Assembly (NCBI GenBank): GCA_030066775.1
Contig: JASJAY010000073.1
Location: forward strand, 1-64,000
Direction: 5' to 3'
Length of the DNA: 64,000 bases
Origin: Planctomycetota bacterium
GTDB taxonomy: Bacteria > Planctomycetota > PLA2 > JAEUHO01
How positions within the stretch are numbered: position 1 is the first letter of the stretch; each line of letters opens with the position of its first letter. Both the position numbers and the translations under genes were made by a program. The notes below the pieces were generated by a model, which had not been told where the DNA came from, did no database searches, and saw nothing but the letters and a program-made list of their open reading frames with translations. Of this stretch, positions 52,104-63,914 are shown piece by piece.

Positions 52104-53288
52104 ATGAACGACAAGCTCGCCCTGTCCTTCTCCGTCGCCACCTTCGTCGCGGCCGTGGGCATGATCTTCTTCCTGCGCCAGACCACCGACCGGCTGGCCC
52201 AGGTCGAGCAAGCCGTCGAGCAGATCCAGACGGCCCCGCGCGGGCGACCCCCGGGTGCCACGCCCCGCGGTGCGCCGGGCGACGCGAGCCCCGCCGTTCC
52301 GGCGAACGACGCCCTCGCCTCGAAGGACGCGCTGAAGAAGCTCGACCACCTGATCGAGCGGATGCAGCAGCTCGAGGACGACAGCTACGACACCTACAAC
52401 GAGATCGCGACCGACCTGCTCCAGATCAAGAAGGAGATCGGGCGCATCAAGCACACGACGCGCCGGATCATCAAGGGCCTCGGCTCGGGCGCAACGGCCG
52501 GCGCCTTCGCGCCGGACCTGCCCCCCGCCGACAAGCCGCTCGACGACGCGGCGCGGCGCAAGCTCACGGACCAGGCGGCGCAGCTCGGGGTGCTCGTCGA
52601 AGACGGCAAGGTCACGGTGCGGGGATTCCTGAACCTCTCGCCCAACACCTCGATGCCGATCGAGTACTTCATCGCGCGCTTCCCCGAGGCGAGTCACGAG
52701 ACGCTCGTGCACATCGTCGGGAACAAGACGCCCGAAGAGGTGAACCAGAACCCCTACCAGGCACTCTCGGGCCTCCCCACCGCGCTCTACAAAGGCATGC
52801 TCGCGGCCGGCTTCGCCGAGGGCAAGCCGGGCCACCCGGATCCCGACGCGAACCCGCAGGATCCGCGCCCGCGCTGGATCCTCCCGACCGGCGACACGGT
52901 CTACCTCTACGTGAAGTGGATGGAGGGCGAGACGGAGCACGTCGCCCGCGCCACGGACTGGGTCATCGATCCCTCGACGGGCAATGTGCTGCCCCAGGAC
53001 TGCCTGAAGTTCACGGGATCGATGCGCTTCGAGGACCCGGAGACGGGCGACCCGGCGATCCTGACCGAGCAGAGCGGCTTGATCACGAGCGTGTGGCCCA
53101 ACCGCAGTGCATTGGTGGAGGTCGCCCTCGCCTCGGCTGCCGCCAACAACTACCAGTACAACTTCGCGCGCATCCCCAAGCCGAAGGAAGAGGGGCAGCT
53201 CATGCTCGAGCTGATCTTCTCGCGCACGCCGATGGAGGTGAAGGGCGACGGCGCCCGTCCGGCCATGGACGAGGAGAAGCCGAAGTAG
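52104..53288 (+). CDS. Membrane-anchored YdjY-domain protein
   Basis: Protein of 394 residues with one N-terminal helix (about 8-28, SFSVATFVAAVGMIFFL) followed by coiled coil (TTDRLAQVEQAVEQIQ) and a Pro/Ala linker. The C-terminal part (about 155-380) resembles the YdjY domain: VRGFLNLSPNTSMPIEYFI, HETLVHIVGNKTPEEV and LPTALYKGMLAAGFAEGKPG are the matching landmarks. YdjY proteins are found in many planctomycetes and have no firm function. ATG 52104 is preferred; the reading upstream (51972) would enter the inverted repeat. It is followed 7 bases later by a membrane protein gene. Confidence 0.78.
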   Translation: MNDKLALSFSVATFVAAVGMIFFLRQTTDRLAQVEQAVEQIQTAPRGRPPGATPRGAPGDASPAVPANDALASKDALKKLDHLIERMQQLEDDSYDTYNEIATDLLQIKKEIGRIKHTTRRIIKGLGSGATAGAFAPDLPPADKPLDDAARRKLTDQAAQLGVLVEDGKVTVRGFLNLSPNTSMPIEYFIARFPEASHETLVHIVGNKTPEEVNQNPYQALSGLPTALYKGMLAAGFAEGKPGHPDPDANPQDPRPRWILPTGDTVYLYVKWMEGETEHVARATDWVIDPSTGNVLPQDCLKFTGSMRFEDPETGDPAILTEQSGLITSVWPNRSALVEVALASAAANNYQYNFARIPKPKEEGQLMLELIFSRTPMEVKGDGARPAMDEEKPK

Positions 53289-53295
53289 CCCCGCG

Positions 53296-54258
53296 ATGAC
53301 GGAACGCATGCCCACCGCCGTGACGAGCTGGCCCGCGCAAGCGGAGCGCCTCGCGCGCCGCTGCACGCGGCGCGCGCGTCTCGGCGTGCTGCTGCCGCGG
53401 CTCGCCGCGGGCGTGCTGCTGGGCGCGGTCCCGGCTCTCGCGTGCCGCCTCGTGCCGGCATTCGCCCCCGCCGCCCCGCTCGCGCCATGGTGCGTGCTCG
53501 CCGGCGCTGCGATCGGGCTCGTCATGGGTCTGCGCCGTGCCCGCGCCCTCGCGCCCGTCCGCATGGCGGACGCCGCCTGGGCGCTCGACCGCGTCGGCGC
53601 GCTCGATGAGCGCGGCCTCACCGCGGCCACGGTCGAAGGCCCGCGCGGCGCCGAGGCCGCCTGGGCCGCCCCGGCCCTCGCTACGCCCCCGACGGTGCGG
53701 CTGCTGCCGCCCAAGGGACTCGCATTGCTCGTCGGCTCGGTGCTCGTGGCAGGCATCGCCCTCGTGGCGCTTCCGGCGTCCGCGGCAAGCACCGCGGAGA
53801 GCGACGCGGCACCGGCAACCGCCGCCGCGCCCGCAGCCCCCGCCGCGGCGTCGGCCGCGGCCCCGCCGGCCGACACGGCGGCCTCGTTGGAAGACGCCGC
53901 GGTCGAGACGGAAGCCGTCGGCGCGCGCGCCGAGGCCGTGGCCCGCGCCCTCGAGCTGCCGACGGACGAGCTCGTGGACCCCGCGGACCTCGCCGACCGG
54001 CTCGCGGACCCGGAGCTCCGGAAGGCGGCGGCCGACGCAGCGGCCGGGACGCCGCTGGAATCGGCCTTCGCGAGCGGCGGCAACGTCGCCGAGCGCCTCG
54101 CCCGCGCGCTCAACAACACGCTCGGTCCGGCCGACCGGGCCGAAGACCAACGACGGGACGCGGTGGCGCTCCGGGCATTGGACCCGCGCGCACCGGTTCC
54201 GCCGCACCGCAGGGACGTGGTGGAGCGGTACTACGAGCTCGAAGGAGATCGACGATGA
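53296..54258 (+). CDS. Membrane protein of unknown function
   Basis: Unrecognised 320-residue protein with two N-terminal hydrophobic segments (about 30-50 and 62-80) and one near 145-160. A very Ala-rich, low-complexity stretch follows (about 165-200), then an acidic helical C-terminus ending in VVERYYELEGDRR. The closing segment resembles ends of planctomycete proteins found next to MoxR/vWA operons, but this is impression rather than proof. It overlaps the inositol-phosphate synthase gene by ATGA and so is translationally coupled to it. Confidence 0.72.
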   Translation: MTERMPTAVTSWPAQAERLARRCTRRARLGVLLPRLAAGVLLGAVPALACRLVPAFAPAAPLAPWCVLAGAAIGLVMGLRRARALAPVRMADAAWALDRVGALDERGLTAATVEGPRGAEAAWAAPALATPPTVRLLPPKGLALLVGSVLVAGIALVALPASAASTAESDAAPATAAAPAAPAAASAAAPPADTAASLEDAAVETEAVGARAEAVARALELPTDELVDPADLADRLADPELRKAAADAAAGTPLESAFASGGNVAERLARALNNTLGPADRAEDQRRDAVALRALDPRAPVPPHRRDVVERYYELEGDRR

Positions 54259-55526
54259 CGTCCCGGCACGACGCGACACAGGACGGCGGACGACGCAAGA
54301 CGGGGGTGTGGCTCATCGGCGCCTGCGGCGCCGTCTCGACCCTCACCATCGTGGGCGCCCGCGCCGTAGCGCGCGGCTTCCGCAAGCCCGTCGGCCTCCT
54401 GACCGAGACGCCGCTGCTCGACGGCCTCGACCTCCCCGCACTGGACGACCTCGTCTTCGGCGGCCACGAGATCCGCGACACGGACCTGCACTGCTCCGCG
54501 GCCGAGTTCGCCGAGCGCGCCGGCATCCTCGATCCCGCCCTGCTGCAGGTCCTGCGCGAGGACCTGCGCGCCGTCGACCGCGACATCAAGCCGGGCTATC
54601 TCGTCAACCCGAGCGGCGCCGTGCAAGAGCTCGCCACGCGCGGAAACGTCGGCACGGCCGACACCGCCGGTGAGATCGTGGATGCCATCCAGGCCGACCT
54701 GCGCGCCTTCCAGCAGAAGCACGACCTCGAGACGGTCGTCGTGATCAACGTCTCGAGCACCGAGCCGCCCGCCGGCCTCCCGATCGAGTTCGCCGACCTC
54801 GACGCCTTCCGCGCCTGCCTCGACGAGCCGGCCCCGCGCGCCGGGCTCACGAGCAGCGTCCTGAACGCATACGCGGCGCTCGACCTCGGCTTCCCCTTCG
54901 TCAACTTCACGCCCTCGCCCGGCAGCACGATCCCCGCGCTCGCGCAGCTCGCCGAGGAGCGCGGCGTGCCCCACATGGGCGCCGACGGCAAGACCGGTGA
55001 GACGCTGGTCAAGACCGCCCTCGCCCCCCTCTTCGCGGGCCGCGCGCTCAAGGTCCTCTCCTGGGAGGGCTACAACATGCTCGGCAACCGCGACGGCTTC
55101 GTGCTGAACGACCCCGACGCGCGCGAGAGCAAGACGCGCTCGAAGGACCGCGCGGTGAAGCAGATCCTCGGCGACGAGGACACGCACAGCCAGGTCACGA
55201 TCGACTACGTCCCGAGCCTCGACGACTGGAAGGTCGCCTGGGACTACATCCACTTCGAGGGCTTCCTCGGCACGCGCATGTCGATGCAGTTCACCTGGCA
55301 GGGCAACGACAGCGCCCTCGCCGCGCCGCTGGTGCTCGACCTCGCACGCCTGGCCTCGTTCGCGCGCTCCCAAGGCGAGCGCGGCGTCATGACGCACACC
55401 GCCGCCTACTTCAAGAGCCCCGCCGGCACCGAAGAGCAAAACTTCGTCAAGCAGCTCGGCCTGCTCGAGGCCTACGTCGCGAAGCACCGTGCGCTCAAGG
55501 CCAAGCAGAAGAAGGCACGCTCGTAG
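54255..55526 (+). CDS. ino1: Inositol-3-phosphate synthase
   Basis: NAD-dependent conversion of glucose-6-phosphate to inositol-3-phosphate, giving inositol for lipids or solutes. The protein has 423 residues. The cofactor loop is LIGACGAVSTLTIVG, and conserved active-site blocks are FPFVNFTPSPGSTIP, MGADGKTGETLVKTALAP, LSWEGYNMLGNRDG and DYVPSLDDWKVAWDYI. This is the bacterial/archaeal branch rather than the longer eukaryotic form. ATG overlaps the previous stop. Presence of Ino1 suggests inositol phospholipids or di-myo-inositol-type solutes; no phosphatidylinositol synthase is in the window. Confidence 0.93.
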   Translation: MTSRHDATQDGGRRKTGVWLIGACGAVSTLTIVGARAVARGFRKPVGLLTETPLLDGLDLPALDDLVFGGHEIRDTDLHCSAAEFAERAGILDPALLQVLREDLRAVDRDIKPGYLVNPSGAVQELATRGNVGTADTAGEIVDAIQADLRAFQQKHDLETVVVINVSSTEPPAGLPIEFADLDAFRACLDEPAPRAGLTSSVLNAYAALDLGFPFVNFTPSPGSTIPALAQLAEERGVPHMGADGKTGETLVKTALAPLFAGRALKVLSWEGYNMLGNRDGFVLNDPDARESKTRSKDRAVKQILGDEDTHSQVTIDYVPSLDDWKVAWDYIHFEGFLGTRMSMQFTWQGNDSALAAPLVLDLARLASFARSQGERGVMTHTAAYFKSPAGTEEQNFVKQLGLLEAYVAKHRALKAKQKKARS

Positions 55527-55541
55527 CCAAGAGCGTATCGG

Positions 55542-56981
55542 CTACTTGGTCAGCGTGATGGCCCAGCCTTCGTCTTCGTCTTCGCTGCCGACGACGCAGC
55601 CCTCGTCGGTGACGCGGTAGGGCACCGCGGAACCGTCGAGCGAGCCGACGGGAAGCGCCTCGAGCACATCCGGGACGAGCGCATCGAGAGACGCCGGGAA
55701 GCTGCCGTGCTCGAGCGCGTGGATGCGCAGCGCTGTGGCGACGATCGCGGCGTGGCGCCGCGTCTCCATCCGGTAGACGTGCCGGAACGTCATCGGGACG
55801 ACGGCCGTGCCCATGTGCGCCAATACCTCACCGGACAACCGCACGGCGCTGGCGCCGCCCGTCGCGATCGCCTCTGCGGCCTGTTTCACCTTCCCTAGGG
55901 GTGTGCCGATCTCGTCGCTCAACGCTTTGATGCGTGCCTTCGTCTCGGCCGCGTCCTGCTCGAGCGCCTCGAACGAACCGCCATCGGGCTCTCGCAGCAG
56001 CATCGCCACCTCGTCGTAGCGCACATTGATCGCGCGCAAGGCAGGGTGCACGCCTGCCCCGGCCTGGACGACGCCAGGCTGACGCAGGAACCCATCGAGC
56101 ATCATGTAGCGGTCGAAGACGTCGACGTCGCCGAGATAGGGGCGGGGCGCAGGCACAGCCCGCAGCACCGAGAGCATCTCGCGCACGCGCGCTGCGTCGG
56201 GAGCCCTCTTCTCGAGAAGATAGCGAACCCGGGCAACGGCCTGCTGCTGGTAGGTTGCGGACAGCAGGCGCCCCATGGAACCCGCTTGGTCTTCGATCAG
56301 GACGGAGAGGCGTACCAGTGCCGCGGTGTCTGGCCACGCGCGAGCGGCGTCGCCATCCACGACGGCCAGGGCTGCGCGCATGGACAGCGCTTCGATCGGG
56401 TCCTGTAGCGCCTGAGCGGGCAGCGCCATGCCGATCAGACCTGCTCCAGGGTCGAACACGACGGGCCACCACAGCGCAGGACGGCGGGTCGCCTCGACGA
56501 GCTGGTCCAGCACCTCCTGATTCGTGGCGAACCACGCACGCAGGGCGTCCGAGGGCGCCCAGTCCTCCTCGTCCGCACCCTCGTTGGCCGGGTCGACCGC
56601 CTCGTCGAGGGACCAGAGCTCGGCCTGCACCTCGTCGGCCGCAGGCACAAAGCCACTCTCTTCAGGCAGGTCGTCCGGCGCGCCGATCCGCCGCAGCGTC
56701 GCTTCGACGCCGCCCACCAGCGCATTCGTGCCGAGCACCCGCAGCAGCGGGATGGCCGCGTTCTCCTCCGCGGGCGGCGGCGTGACGTCGTTGAGGACGG
56801 CGAGGTAGTCGGGGCGGCCATCCTCGGTGCGCGGTCCCAGGATGCGCGTCGTGTCCTCCGCGAACACGAGCGGCCCCCTCTCGAGCGGCTCGAGCTTCCG
56901 TCCGTCCCCCAGCGTCGTGAGCCCGAGCACGGCGAGGCCCGCGAGCAGCAGTCCTCCGAGGATCCACGTCCAACGCCCCAT
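55542..56981 (-). CDS. Planctomycete-type hypothetical membrane-anchored protein
   Basis: Protein of 479 residues with one N-terminal membrane helix (about 4-26, WTWILGGLLLAGLAVLGL). The segments DYLAVLNDVTPPPAEENAAIPLLRVLG and, near the C-terminus, RRHAAIVATALRIHALEHGSFPASLDALVPDV resemble a group of planctomycete hypothetical proteins; the latter is similar to pilin-like pseudopilin tails (HGxxPxSLxxL). No enzyme motif is seen. It is convergent with ino1, 15 bases apart. Function unknown, probably periplasmic. Confidence 0.78.
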   Translation of the reverse strand: MGRWTWILGGLLLAGLAVLGLTTLGDGRKLEPLERGPLVFAEDTTRILGPRTEDGRPDYLAVLNDVTPPPAEENAAIPLLRVLGTNALVGGVEATLRRIGAPDDLPEESGFVPAADEVQAELWSLDEAVDPANEGADEEDWAPSDALRAWFATNQEVLDQLVEATRRPALWWPVVFDPGAGLIGMALPAQALQDPIEALSMRAALAVVDGDAARAWPDTAALVRLSVLIEDQAGSMGRLLSATYQQQAVARVRYLLEKRAPDAARVREMLSVLRAVPAPRPYLGDVDVFDRYMMLDGFLRQPGVVQAGAGVHPALRAINVRYDEVAMLLREPDGGSFEALEQDAAETKARIKALSDEIGTPLGKVKQAAEAIATGGASAVRLSGEVLAHMGTAVVPMTFRHVYRMETRRHAAIVATALRIHALEHGSFPASLDALVPDVLEALPVGSLDGSAVPYRVTDEGCVVGSEDEDEGWAITLTK

Positions 56982-57065
56982 GGCGCAGATCCTAGCGCGC
57001 GCGCAGCGCTCCTGCGTATCCAGGCGCGCGACGCCCGTGCCCTGGGTGATTGCTATCGTGGCCGT

Positions 57066-58490
57066 GTGGGGAGACGACGCGCGTCATTGGTGGCAGCACT
57101 GGGCATGGCCCTCGCCCTGCTCTTCGCGCTCTGGCTGGACCGGCGATCCGACGAAGAGGCGGAGCCGCTCGACGACCCCGCGAGCGCCTCGACGGATGCG
57201 GGGGAGGAACCGCCCCTGCTCGTCAGCCGCGGATCGGGTGACGAGCCCCAGGTACGCCGAGAGGATGCGCCGGAGAAGGAGAAAGGGGCGAAGGACACGC
57301 CACCCAAGCGTCCAGCCCTCGCCTATCTCATGGGGCTCGCGCACAAGCGCGACGATCCGGCGCTGCCGAAGGCGCGCGTGCCGCTGATCGTCGACGTCGT
57401 CGATCGCCGGGGGAAGGCCGTCCCGCGCGCGATCGTGAAGGGCACGTGGGGCGAGTGGCACACGCGCGGCTACCACACGGACGACGAAGGGCGCACGGTG
57501 ATGCAGCTGCCACCGAACACGCGTGCGCTGGAGGTCGTGGGCCAAGGCGCCCCGAGCACGGGCCACTTCGGGTTCATCCACTACCACCCGGTCGTTCCCG
57601 GCGCCGCGACGACGAAAGTCGTGCTGCGTCAGAGCATGCCCATCACCGGGCGAGTCACCGTCGGCGGCAAGCCGCCGAGGGGCGGCTCGGTAAAGGCCTA
57701 CCGCATGGGACGCCCCACCTTCGAGGACGGCGAACACAAGATCAGCTTCTACCGCAAGGCCGGCCTGGTGCAGTCGGTCTACGTGAAGCCGGACGGCACC
57801 TTCGCGCTCCAGGTTCCCGACGACGCCCAGATCACCTTGGTCTTCTGCGCGAGCGTCGTACCGACGATGCCGCGCGCCGTCCTTCCGGACGTGACCCCGG
57901 GCAGCACGGGCATCGAGCTCGCCGCCACGGCCCCCGAGCGCACGCACACCCAACGCGTGCGCCTCCTCGATCCCGCCGGTCATCCCGTTCAAGGTGCGAT
58001 GGTCTCGTTCACCCCGGTCGGCATCTCGCGCATCTATGCCAACAAGACCGACGCCGATGGACGCATCCCGATGGACCTCGTGCGGAACTGGCTTTACACG
58101 GTGCGCGTTGCGGCCGGGTCGAACGAGCACGCACAATGGGCGTCCCATGAATCGGTGATCGCCGCCGGGGATGGAGAGCATGAGATCCGCCTCGCTCGAG
58201 CCCCGGCGCTCATCGAGGGGACGGTGGTCGACGAGCACGGACGCGGCATGGAGGGCGCGTGGGTGGCCGTCGTGCGCGGGGGTGAGTACCTGGCGCTCAT
58301 GCGAGCGGGCAAGGAAGGCCGCTTCTCCGGTTCCTCGAATGCGCCGCCCGGCGAGCGCCTGCACGTCTACGCCCGCTATCCCATGGAGTCGCCGACGTCG
58401 CGCGGCTACGTCGAGAACGTCGTCGCGGGCGACCCGCTGGTGATCCGTCTCGAGCAGCTCGGGCCGCTCTCGGCCAAGGACCTCAAGTAG
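57066..58490 (+). CDS. Membrane-anchored protein with repeated carboxypeptidase-regulatory-like domains
   Basis: Protein of 474 residues with an N-terminal anchor or signal (SLVAALGMALALLFALWL) followed by an acidic linker (about 25-95). At least three beta-sandwich domains of the carboxypeptidase-regulatory/CNA-B type follow: VVDRRGKAVPRAIVKGTW, LLDPAGHPVQGAMVSFTPVG and VVDEHGRGMEGAWVAVVRGG start the repeats. Such domains are non-catalytic modules in surface proteins. GTG 57066 is used. It is divergent from the preceding gene across 84 bases. Likely an envelope or surface protein. Confidence 0.8.
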   Translation: MGRRRASLVAALGMALALLFALWLDRRSDEEAEPLDDPASASTDAGEEPPLLVSRGSGDEPQVRREDAPEKEKGAKDTPPKRPALAYLMGLAHKRDDPALPKARVPLIVDVVDRRGKAVPRAIVKGTWGEWHTRGYHTDDEGRTVMQLPPNTRALEVVGQGAPSTGHFGFIHYHPVVPGAATTKVVLRQSMPITGRVTVGGKPPRGGSVKAYRMGRPTFEDGEHKISFYRKAGLVQSVYVKPDGTFALQVPDDAQITLVFCASVVPTMPRAVLPDVTPGSTGIELAATAPERTHTQRVRLLDPAGHPVQGAMVSFTPVGISRIYANKTDADGRIPMDLVRNWLYTVRVAAGSNEHAQWASHESVIAAGDGEHEIRLARAPALIEGTVVDEHGRGMEGAWVAVVRGGEYLALMRAGKEGRFSGSSNAPPGERLHVYARYPMESPTSRGYVENVVAGDPLVIRLEQLGPLSAKDLK

Positions 58491-58595
58491 CCCGGACACG
58501 CATCCGGGCGAGTGGCGCCGGCCCGCGCACCGACACGTCGAAGGGGCATGAGGCGTTCCGGATCTTCTGTCCGCGTATCTTCACCCGTGCCGACG

Positions 58596-59057
58596 ATGCG
58601 CGATAAGCCCGTGGACCCCGCCCTCCCGACCCAGGAACCGATCGCTCCGGAGGCGCGCCCGCAGATCGGCGCGCTGAAGCGCTGGCTGCTGCTGGGGGTC
58701 GGGATGCTCGCCCTGGGCCTGGGCATCCTGGGCGTGATCCTGCCGCTCTTGCCCACCACGCCGCTGATCCTGGCCGCCAGCGCGTGCTTTGCCGGCGCCT
58801 CCCCCACCCTGCATGCGCGCCTGGCCCGGAGCCGCGTCTTCGGCCCCATGATCCAGTCGCGCCCCGGCGGCCGCACCCTGCCGCGGCGCACCAAGATCGG
58901 GGTGATCGGCTTCATCTGGACCTCGATCGGCGCCACGGCGCTCTTCGTCGTGAGCAACCCCTGGATTCGGGTCTCCCTCGCCGCCATCGCCCTGACAGTG
59001 ACGATCGTCCTCGTGCGGATCCCGAGCACCCCGGCGGAGCCCAGATCCGAGCCCTGA
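58596..59057 (+). CDS. DUF454 (YbaN-like) small membrane protein
   Basis: Inner-membrane protein of 153 residues. The DUF454 core is clear: LGVGMLALGLGILGVILPLL, then PTTPLILAASACFAGASPTLHARL, followed by two further helices ending LTVTIVLVRI. ATG 58596 (MRDKPVD) gives an N-terminal lead of about 33 residues; GTG 58587 or ATG 58548 are possible longer starts. Function is unknown, although members often lie near cytochrome or heme genes. It ends 18 bases before the first palindrome of the carotenoid promoter region. Confidence 0.85.
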   Translation: MRDKPVDPALPTQEPIAPEARPQIGALKRWLLLGVGMLALGLGILGVILPLLPTTPLILAASACFAGASPTLHARLARSRVFGPMIQSRPGGRTLPRRTKIGVIGFIWTSIGATALFVVSNPWIRVSLAAIALTVTIVLVRIPSTPAEPRSEP

Positions 59058-59075
59058 GCGCCGCGCCGCTCATTT

Positions 59076-59097
59076 TGTCCAGATATCTATCTTGACA
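59076..59097. promoter_or_regulatory. Palindrome 1 upstream of crtY: candidate operator
   Basis: TGTCCAGATA-TC-TATCTTGACA: two 10-base arms with one mismatch around a 2-base spacer. It includes a consensus-like -35 hexamer TTGACA (59092-59097), so a bound repressor could block transcription. Its centre is about 31.5 bases, three helical turns, from that of palindrome 2. Seen: symmetry and spacing. Inferred: operator function for a carotenoid regulator, such as a MerR-type CarA/CarH/LitR protein, none of which is encoded here. Confidence 0.55.
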
Positions 59098-59108
59098 GAG
59101 CCGTCAAT

Positions 59109-59127
59109 CTTGGACAGTTTGTCCAAG
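59109..59127. promoter_or_regulatory. Palindrome 2 upstream of crtY: CTTGGACA-GTT-TGTCCAAG
   Basis: A perfect 19-base palindrome, two 8-base arms around GTT, located 51 bases before the crtY start. It shares the TGTCC/GGACA half-site with palindrome 1. The pair probably controls the whole crtY-crtE-crtI-crtB operon. Confidence 0.6.
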
Positions 59128-59178
59128 TCAAATCCGGAACACGCATCCACCCGCGTGGATCCGGCGAAGGACGGCCAG

Positions 59179-60351
59179 ATGCCCCCCACCCCGGACAACC
59201 CTGCTCTCGTGCTCGTCGGCGCGGGTCTCGCCAACGCCTTGACGGCGCTGGCTGTCCTGGACGCGCGCCCCGATGCCCAGGTGCACCTGCTGGAGCGCGG
59301 CGCCCGCCCCTGCGGTAACCACACGTGGTCCTTCCACGCCACGGACGTGCCGGCCGGCATGACTGGGCTCGTGGACGCCATCGCCGAGCACCGCTGGCCG
59401 GACTACGACGTGGCCTTCCCGGACGGCAGCCACCGCCGCGTGGACCTCGGCTACGGCTCGATCTCGAGCGATCACCTGGCCGCCCTGCTCGAGGAGCGGG
59501 TCGCGGCGGCGCCGAACGCCACGCTCTCCACCGGCGTCGAGGTCACCCACGTGGACGCCGACGGGGCGACGCTCGCCGACGGCACGCGGACCCTAGGCGA
59601 CCTCGTGATCGACGCGCGCGGCCCGGCGCCCGACCCCACTGCACGCTGCGGCTACCAGAAGTTCTACGGCCTCGAGCTCGACCTGGACATGCCCCACGGG
59701 CTCGAGCGGCCGCTCCTGATGGACGCGACCCTCGAGCAGATCGACGGGTTCCGCTTCCTCTACGTCCTGCCCCTCGGCCCCACGCGATTGCTCGTCGAGG
59801 ACACGGTCTTCTCCACCCGGCCCGACCTCCTCAGCGCCGCATGGCGCGCACGTGCCCTGGACGAGGCGGCCGCCCGCGGCTGGACCCCGCGACGGATCGT
59901 GCGCGAAGAGCAGGGCGTCCTGCCCATGCCCTGGCGCGCGAGCGGCCCTCAGCTCCAGCAGACGGGACCGTTCGATGCCGGGTACCGCGGCCAGTGGTTC
60001 CATCCCGCCACCGGGTACTCCGTACCGGTCGCCCTGCGCGTTGCGGCGCTCGTCGCCGAGCACGCGGACGACCCGGCGCGACTGTTCGAGACCGAGGCGT
60101 ACCGGCGCCTCGTGAAGCGTGAGCAGAAGCAGTCCCGCTTCGCGCGCTTCCTCAACCGGCTGCTGTTCACGGGCGTCTCGCCCGAGACGCGTTGGACGGT
60201 GTTCCGACGCTTCTACCGCCAGCCGGAGCACGTGATCGCGCGCTTCTACGCGCTGACCCTCAAGCCCACCGACCGCGCGCGCATGCTCGTCGGTCGACCG
60301 CCCAAGGGGTTCTCGCTCAAGAGCGCCCTTGCCGGGAGTGCCATCGGATGA
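59179..60351 (+). CDS. crtY: Lycopene beta-cyclase (CrtY type)
   Basis: Cyclises the ends of lycopene to beta-rings, 390 residues. The FAD-binding LVLVGAGLANALTAL, the CGNHTWSFH motif and the PTRLLVEDT segment (sandwiching the active site) are all typical of the bacterial CrtY family. The closing HPATGYSVPVALR includes the conserved G-Y-S-V-P-x-A pattern. ATG 59179 has AAGGA 7 bases upstream and is preferred over a TTG at 59092 that lies inside the promoter palindrome. It is the first gene of an overlapping crtYEIB operon. Confidence 0.92.
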   Translation: MPPTPDNPALVLVGAGLANALTALAVLDARPDAQVHLLERGARPCGNHTWSFHATDVPAGMTGLVDAIAEHRWPDYDVAFPDGSHRRVDLGYGSISSDHLAALLEERVAAAPNATLSTGVEVTHVDADGATLADGTRTLGDLVIDARGPAPDPTARCGYQKFYGLELDLDMPHGLERPLLMDATLEQIDGFRFLYVLPLGPTRLLVEDTVFSTRPDLLSAAWRARALDEAAARGWTPRRIVREEQGVLPMPWRASGPQLQQTGPFDAGYRGQWFHPATGYSVPVALRVAALVAEHADDPARLFETEAYRRLVKREQKQSRFARFLNRLLFTGVSPETRWTVFRRFYRQPEHVIARFYALTLKPTDRARMLVGRPPKGFSLKSALAGSAIG

Positions 60352-61401
60352 CGCCCCCCCCCTTCGCCACCGCCACGGCCCCTGCGGCGACGGCCGCGCC
60401 GCAGCGCCCGGTCGAGCCCCGCGACGCCATGGCCTTCGCAATGGAGCGCCTCTGGCCGGCCATCGGCATCACGCCCGAGTCCCCCATGGGGCTCGCGCTG
60501 GCCGATGCGCTGCTGGCGCCCTCCCGCTCCATGCTCGTTCGCGGCGGCAAGCGCTTCCGCGGTCACCTGGTCGAGCTCTGCTGGCAGCTGGGCGGCGGCC
60601 AGGGTCGCTGCCCCGACGCGCTGCCGGCCGTGATCGAGGTGATCCACGCCGGCTCGCTGATCATCGACGACATCGAAGACGGCTCGCACGAGCGCCGCGG
60701 CGCGCCTTCCGTGCACCGCCTCTACGGCATGCCGCTGGCCCTCAACGCCGGAAACTGGCTCTACTTCTGGGCCTTCGAGCTCTTGCGTGAGCTCGCCCTC
60801 GACCCGACGACCGAGCTCGAGCTGCACCGCCGGCTCACGCGCATGCTCGTACAGGGCCACGCCGGCCAGGCGCTCGACCTTCACGGCGAGGTGCTGCGCA
60901 TCGACCAGGACGACATGCCCACGCACGTCGCCTCGACGTCGCGGCTGAAGACGGGCAGCTTCATGGCGCTGGCCGCCGTGATGGGCACCGTCGCGGCGGG
61001 TGCGCCGAGCGTGATGACCGCGGCGGTCGAGCGCTTCGGGCACGCCCTCGGCGGCGCCCTGCAGATGCTTGACGACCTGGGCAACCTCGTCGGTGCGCGC
61101 GAGCACAGCAAGCGCCACGAGGACCTGCTCTGCGGCCGCGCGACCTGGCCGTGGGCCTGGTATGCGGAGCTCGCCAGTCCCGGCGAGTGGCGCCAGACGC
61201 GCGAGCGCCTCGCGGGTGTCTGCCAGGGCGGCGACAGCGCCGACGAGCTGGCGCGTCATCTCCTGCAGCGTGTGGGCCTCGTCGGCCGCCAGCGCGTGCA
61301 GGCCCTTCTCGCCGGAGCGTTCTCGCGACTCGAGACCGCCACCGGCTCCCACCCCTTGCTCGAGAAGTTCCGCGCCGAGATGGCGCGCTTGGAGACCAGC
61401 T

Positions 61402-61409
<8 letters not shown>
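60348..61409 (+). CDS. crtE: Geranylgeranyl diphosphate synthase-like prenyltransferase (CrtE)
   Basis: Condenses isoprene units to a C20 (or similar) diphosphate for phytoene synthesis; 353 residues. The first Asp-rich motif is intact (IIDDIEDGSHERRG, D-D-I-E-D). The second is changed to D-D-L-G-N (QMLDDLGNLVG) where DDxxD is usual. The other substrate-binding features are present: GGKRFRGHLVEL and SRLKTGSFMALAA. A long N-terminal Ala/Pro-rich lead (about 30 residues) precedes the domain. ATG overlaps the crtY stop (ATGA). The product length cannot be predicted; its operon context supports C20. Confidence 0.88.

Positions 61410-63894
<2,485 letters not shown>

Positions 63895-63914
<20 letters not shown>

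Noticed and set aside
59092-59178. TTG 59092 as crtY start
   Set aside because: It lies inside the first palindrome and has no ribosome-binding site; ATG 59179 has AAGGA at good spacing and matches the family N-terminus.
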